Source of the DNA: Adineta ricciae
Lineage: Eukaryota > Rotifera > Eurotatoria > Adinetida > Adinetidae
Direction of reading: 5' to 3'
Assembly (NCBI GenBank): GCA_905250025.1
Contig: CAJNOJ010000081.1
Span: 310,001-374,000 of the forward strand
DNA length: 64,000 nucleotides
The notes beneath the pieces were generated by a model. The model had not been told where the DNA came from and made no database searches. It saw nothing but the letters and a program-made list of their open reading frames with translations. Positions 61,362 through 64,000 of this stretch are shown here, in pieces. The stretch's first letter is position 1; each line of letters begins with the position of its first letter. The translations under genes were made by a program, and so were the position numbers.

Positions 61362-63574
61362 ATGAATCGAACAAATAATTTCAATCGAGAAAAACCCGAA
61401 AATTCATCGATGACAACTGTCAACATTCTCGGCCGGTTGCGTATGGCAAAAGAGCAAGTGCAACGTGTCAAATTAAGTCTAACCAACGATGGTACGTTGA
61501 ATTCAGTAACCAGAATAATAAAAACTGCTGACTTTTCACTTAGGCATGCTCGAACACGTCGAAACCTTGGCTAACGTCGGCAAAGAACTTGACGGTAAAG
61601 AGAAGCTCTGTATTTGACGTTATATTCCTGTTAATCTTTCAAGGAATCTTTTATAATCTCGTCGAGATACTTTCGGACGATACTCGTCAAAGTGAAATCA
61701 ATATAACATCAAATGATAATGGAGAAATTAGCAAATGGTTAGAGCAAACCTTCTCGTCGAAACAACAACGAACAGTAACCACAAGCGGCCGTTTTGAATC
61801 GATTAAAGCGATTATTCAAGCATCATCATTTGTCAATGCCTTACAAAGACAAATCCGACAGCATACGAAAGAACGTCTCGATGTCATGTTGGATTTACCT
61901 GTTGATATAAATAAATTAAATCTCTGGTCATTTAATATTCTTGAATATCCCGAACCAATGCTCTACACGGTTTTGTTAATATTTGATGCGCATGATATCA
62001 TCTCGCGTTATCGAATCGATATTGATATTTTGAAAAACTTCGCACGAGCATTGACAGACGGCTATACAAGTATGCGAGAAGAACTATAATACTCGAGTTG
62101 CTATTCTACTTCTATTTAGAATTTCGTCCACCGTATCATAACGATTATCATGGAGCTGATGTTCTTCAAACGGCACATTGTTTATTGATCAAAAGCAGTC
62201 TATTGCATGTTTTTGCACATACAGAGATAACCGCATTGGTGAGAGAAGTCTGCCTTTTGATTTGTATTCAACCACTTTCTTTCTCTTCTCTGATTAGTTA
62301 TTTGCTGCAGCAATTCATGATTACGAACATCCGGGTTTGAATAATAGTTATTTAATTCGAACAAGAAGTGATCTCGCGTTGATTTATAATGATTCTAGTG
62401 TTTTAGGTAAACCATAATTGAATTAGGAACGTGAAAAACAGCAGACAGAGTGGACGATAGCTTGCTAGGTTCTCTCATGTCAACGTATCTTTTACTTTGA
62501 GAAAAACATATTACACAAGGATTATCTAGAAGTCATCATATAACGATGTCCTAATCAGTTTTCATAGTTGAAGTTCAACATAGATCGAGTTCAAATGCAG
62601 AAACAATAAACCTGTCAGAATTAGCCTTGTATTTGTCCAAAGATTTGTTCGTTCTTGACATTATGAGTTCAAGGATGTTTGCCTCCAACGACAGACAATT
62701 CTTTTTAACCGTAGAATAACTCTTGCTTTCTTGTCGATTTTAGAAAACCATCATTCCAGCGCAGTATTCAAATTGTTACGTGAAAAACGTTTTAACATTT
62801 GGTCAAATATGAACGTCGATGAATACCGAACGTTTCGTTCTCTGGTCATCTCACTTGTTCTGGCGACTGATATGGCTAATCATGCATCACTTGTTGAACG
62901 TATGTCTACATACTTCTTCTTTAAAGAAACAAATGCGACGACAACGGCAACCGATTCGAAAACTTTATTACAAACTTTATTGCATGCAGCTGATATATCA
63001 AATGCAGCAAAACCTTGGCCTATTTACGTTCAATCGGCAGAAAAGGTCATGGAAGAGTTTTTTATGCAAGGTGATCTAGAAAAAATCCATTGTGATGATA
63101 ACAAATCAACATTCGATCGTGAAACGACTGACATTGCTCATTTACAGATTGGATTTATCTCACATATTGTCTATCCGACTGTAAGTACGAGTTGCAAAGT
63201 TAAATCAAGAGTAATACGTCTTGCGTTGACAAGCAGCAAATGAAGTGCTGTCAAAATCAGACGACGTGCTTGTCATCAATGAATATACTTATTGTATTTT
63301 CTAGTTTGATGTTCTATCCAAAGTGCTTCAAATGGATTCCCTTGATGATAATTCGAAATTAACAGCAGCAAAATCATCGAGTTCATCTCCATGGCAGTTT
63401 GATTTACAATTGAATCTGGAAACATGGCGAGAAGTAGTGAAAAATGGCGACGTACAACGTGCTATCGTGCAAAAAAAGCCATTAAAATTAAACTTTGAAT
63501 ATTTAGAAATCTATGTAGAAAAAGCAAAGAATTATCTAAAGAAACGTTCACAGCAAGATGTTTTACTCAGTTGA
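61362..63574 (+). CDS. PDE1: Ca2+/calmodulin-dependent-type cyclic nucleotide phosphodiesterase (PDE1-like)
   Basis: PDE1 enzymes hydrolyse cAMP/cGMP and are switched on by Ca2+/calmodulin. The N-terminal region resembles PDE1: '[15 protein letters not shown]', '[18 protein letters not shown]' (PDE1 'FKSIVHAVQAGIFV'), 'LNLWSFNIL'. The catalytic domain has '[19 protein letters not shown]' (first metal-binding His), '[15 protein letters not shown]' (HDxxH), '[15 protein letters not shown]', '[13 protein letters not shown]', '[15 protein letters not shown]' (metal-binding Asp) and 'EEFFMQGD'. The invariant Gln that grips the nucleotide is in '[14 protein letters not shown]'. All metal ligands are kept. 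Short introns separate exons, except one of about 337 bp at 62406-62742. A calmodulin site should lie in the first ~70 residues, where '[18 protein letters not shown]' is basic and amphipathic. Confidence 0.9.
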
Positions 63575-64000
63575 ACATCAGTTCTTTCGTCATGTAATTA
63601 GGTGTAATCCTCAATATTAGTTTAATAAAAAAAAAAACAGACGATTTTACTTTTATTTTATATGTTTTGTTTCGAACCACCTTATTCTGCGACTTCGATG
63701 GATAGGTGAACATGATCCATATCACAACGTCATAGTACTGTTCGTCGTCAACTAAAAAGAGATTCAACGGAGTATTTGATCTTAGATAACTGATGTTACA
63801 CTGTATCCTGATATGTATCTTGAGTATATTTTTTCGTTAAGAACATTGATGAATCACTTTACAGTATTCCATTTCAAACTGATCATAATATATATAATAT
63901 TTTTCGTCGACTAGTATTAAAATGAGCAATGATCTATAATTATTTTGAAAGCATGACTATTCCATTGACTATCGACATAATTCTGTTCGAGGTTCGCATT
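63575..64000. other. 3' flank of PDE1, no gene seen
   Basis: AATAAA lies about 50 bp after the stop (near 63623). A minus-strand open frame at 63567-63767 has no recognised motif. Confidence 0.5.

Noticed and set aside
63567..63767. 66-codon minus-strand open frame after PDE1
   Set aside because: No recognisable motif and no upstream exon found within the window.

Overview
The window reads as nuclear DNA of a small, intron-rich, AT-rich invertebrate, most likely a bdelloid rotifer (Rotaria/Adineta type). The support is: animal gene families (TRPM channel, srGAP, Itch-type HECT ligase, PDE1, SNAP-25-like SNARE, TRAF); very short introns, mostly 45-70 bp; tight gene spacing with many divergent pairs; a decayed NHL-repeat gene of the kind abundant in bdelloids; and several genes whose start codon sits just behind a pyrimidine-AG, as expected with spliced-leader trans-splicing, which is known in bdelloids. 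The species call is inference. All gene models come from joining frames by eye across GT-AG introns.

Layout. 1-5.8 kb: 3' part of eIF4G, a PLAC8-domain protein, a SNAP-25-like SNARE and a decayed dual-specificity phosphatase. 6-9 kb: three copies of a small secreted eight-cysteine peptide gene; two form a near-identical inverted repeat, and an extra promoter-like copy has lost its gene. 9.4-14.8 kb: a RING/TRAF-type E3 ligase and a RhoU-like GTPase with an altered switch II. 15.9-28.3 kb: an unrecognised small protein head to head with peroxisomal ABCD3, an NHL pseudogene and a full-length ABCA lipid transporter. 28.3-32 kb: two divergent intronless GNAT acetyltransferases and two tandem DGAT2-type acyltransferases. 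32.7-37.7 kb: a single-pass membrane protein, a gene with a coilin-like N-terminus, and its ruined tandem copy. 38.1-43 kb: a TRPM-type channel whose assembly carries two artificial duplications at N-joins. 43.4-47.2 kb: a WW protein, an HSD17B10-like dehydrogenase lacking the catalytic lysine, a BTB/T1 protein and a flavin amine oxidase. 48.4-63.6 kb: an Itch/WWP-like HECT ligase, a GPI-anchored cysteine-rich protein, srGAP and PDE1.

Functional links. Several genes concern lipid handling (ABCD3, ABCA, two DGAT2, HSD17B10) and several concern Rho, ubiquitin or cyclic-nucleotide signalling. I see no evidence that they form one pathway; this looks like an ordinary genomic neighbourhood. The most distinctive parts are the peptide cluster at 6-9 kb, the coilin-like gene with its dead neighbour, and the two proteins with substituted catalytic residues. 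No CRISPR array, recognisable transposon, rRNA or tRNA was seen.
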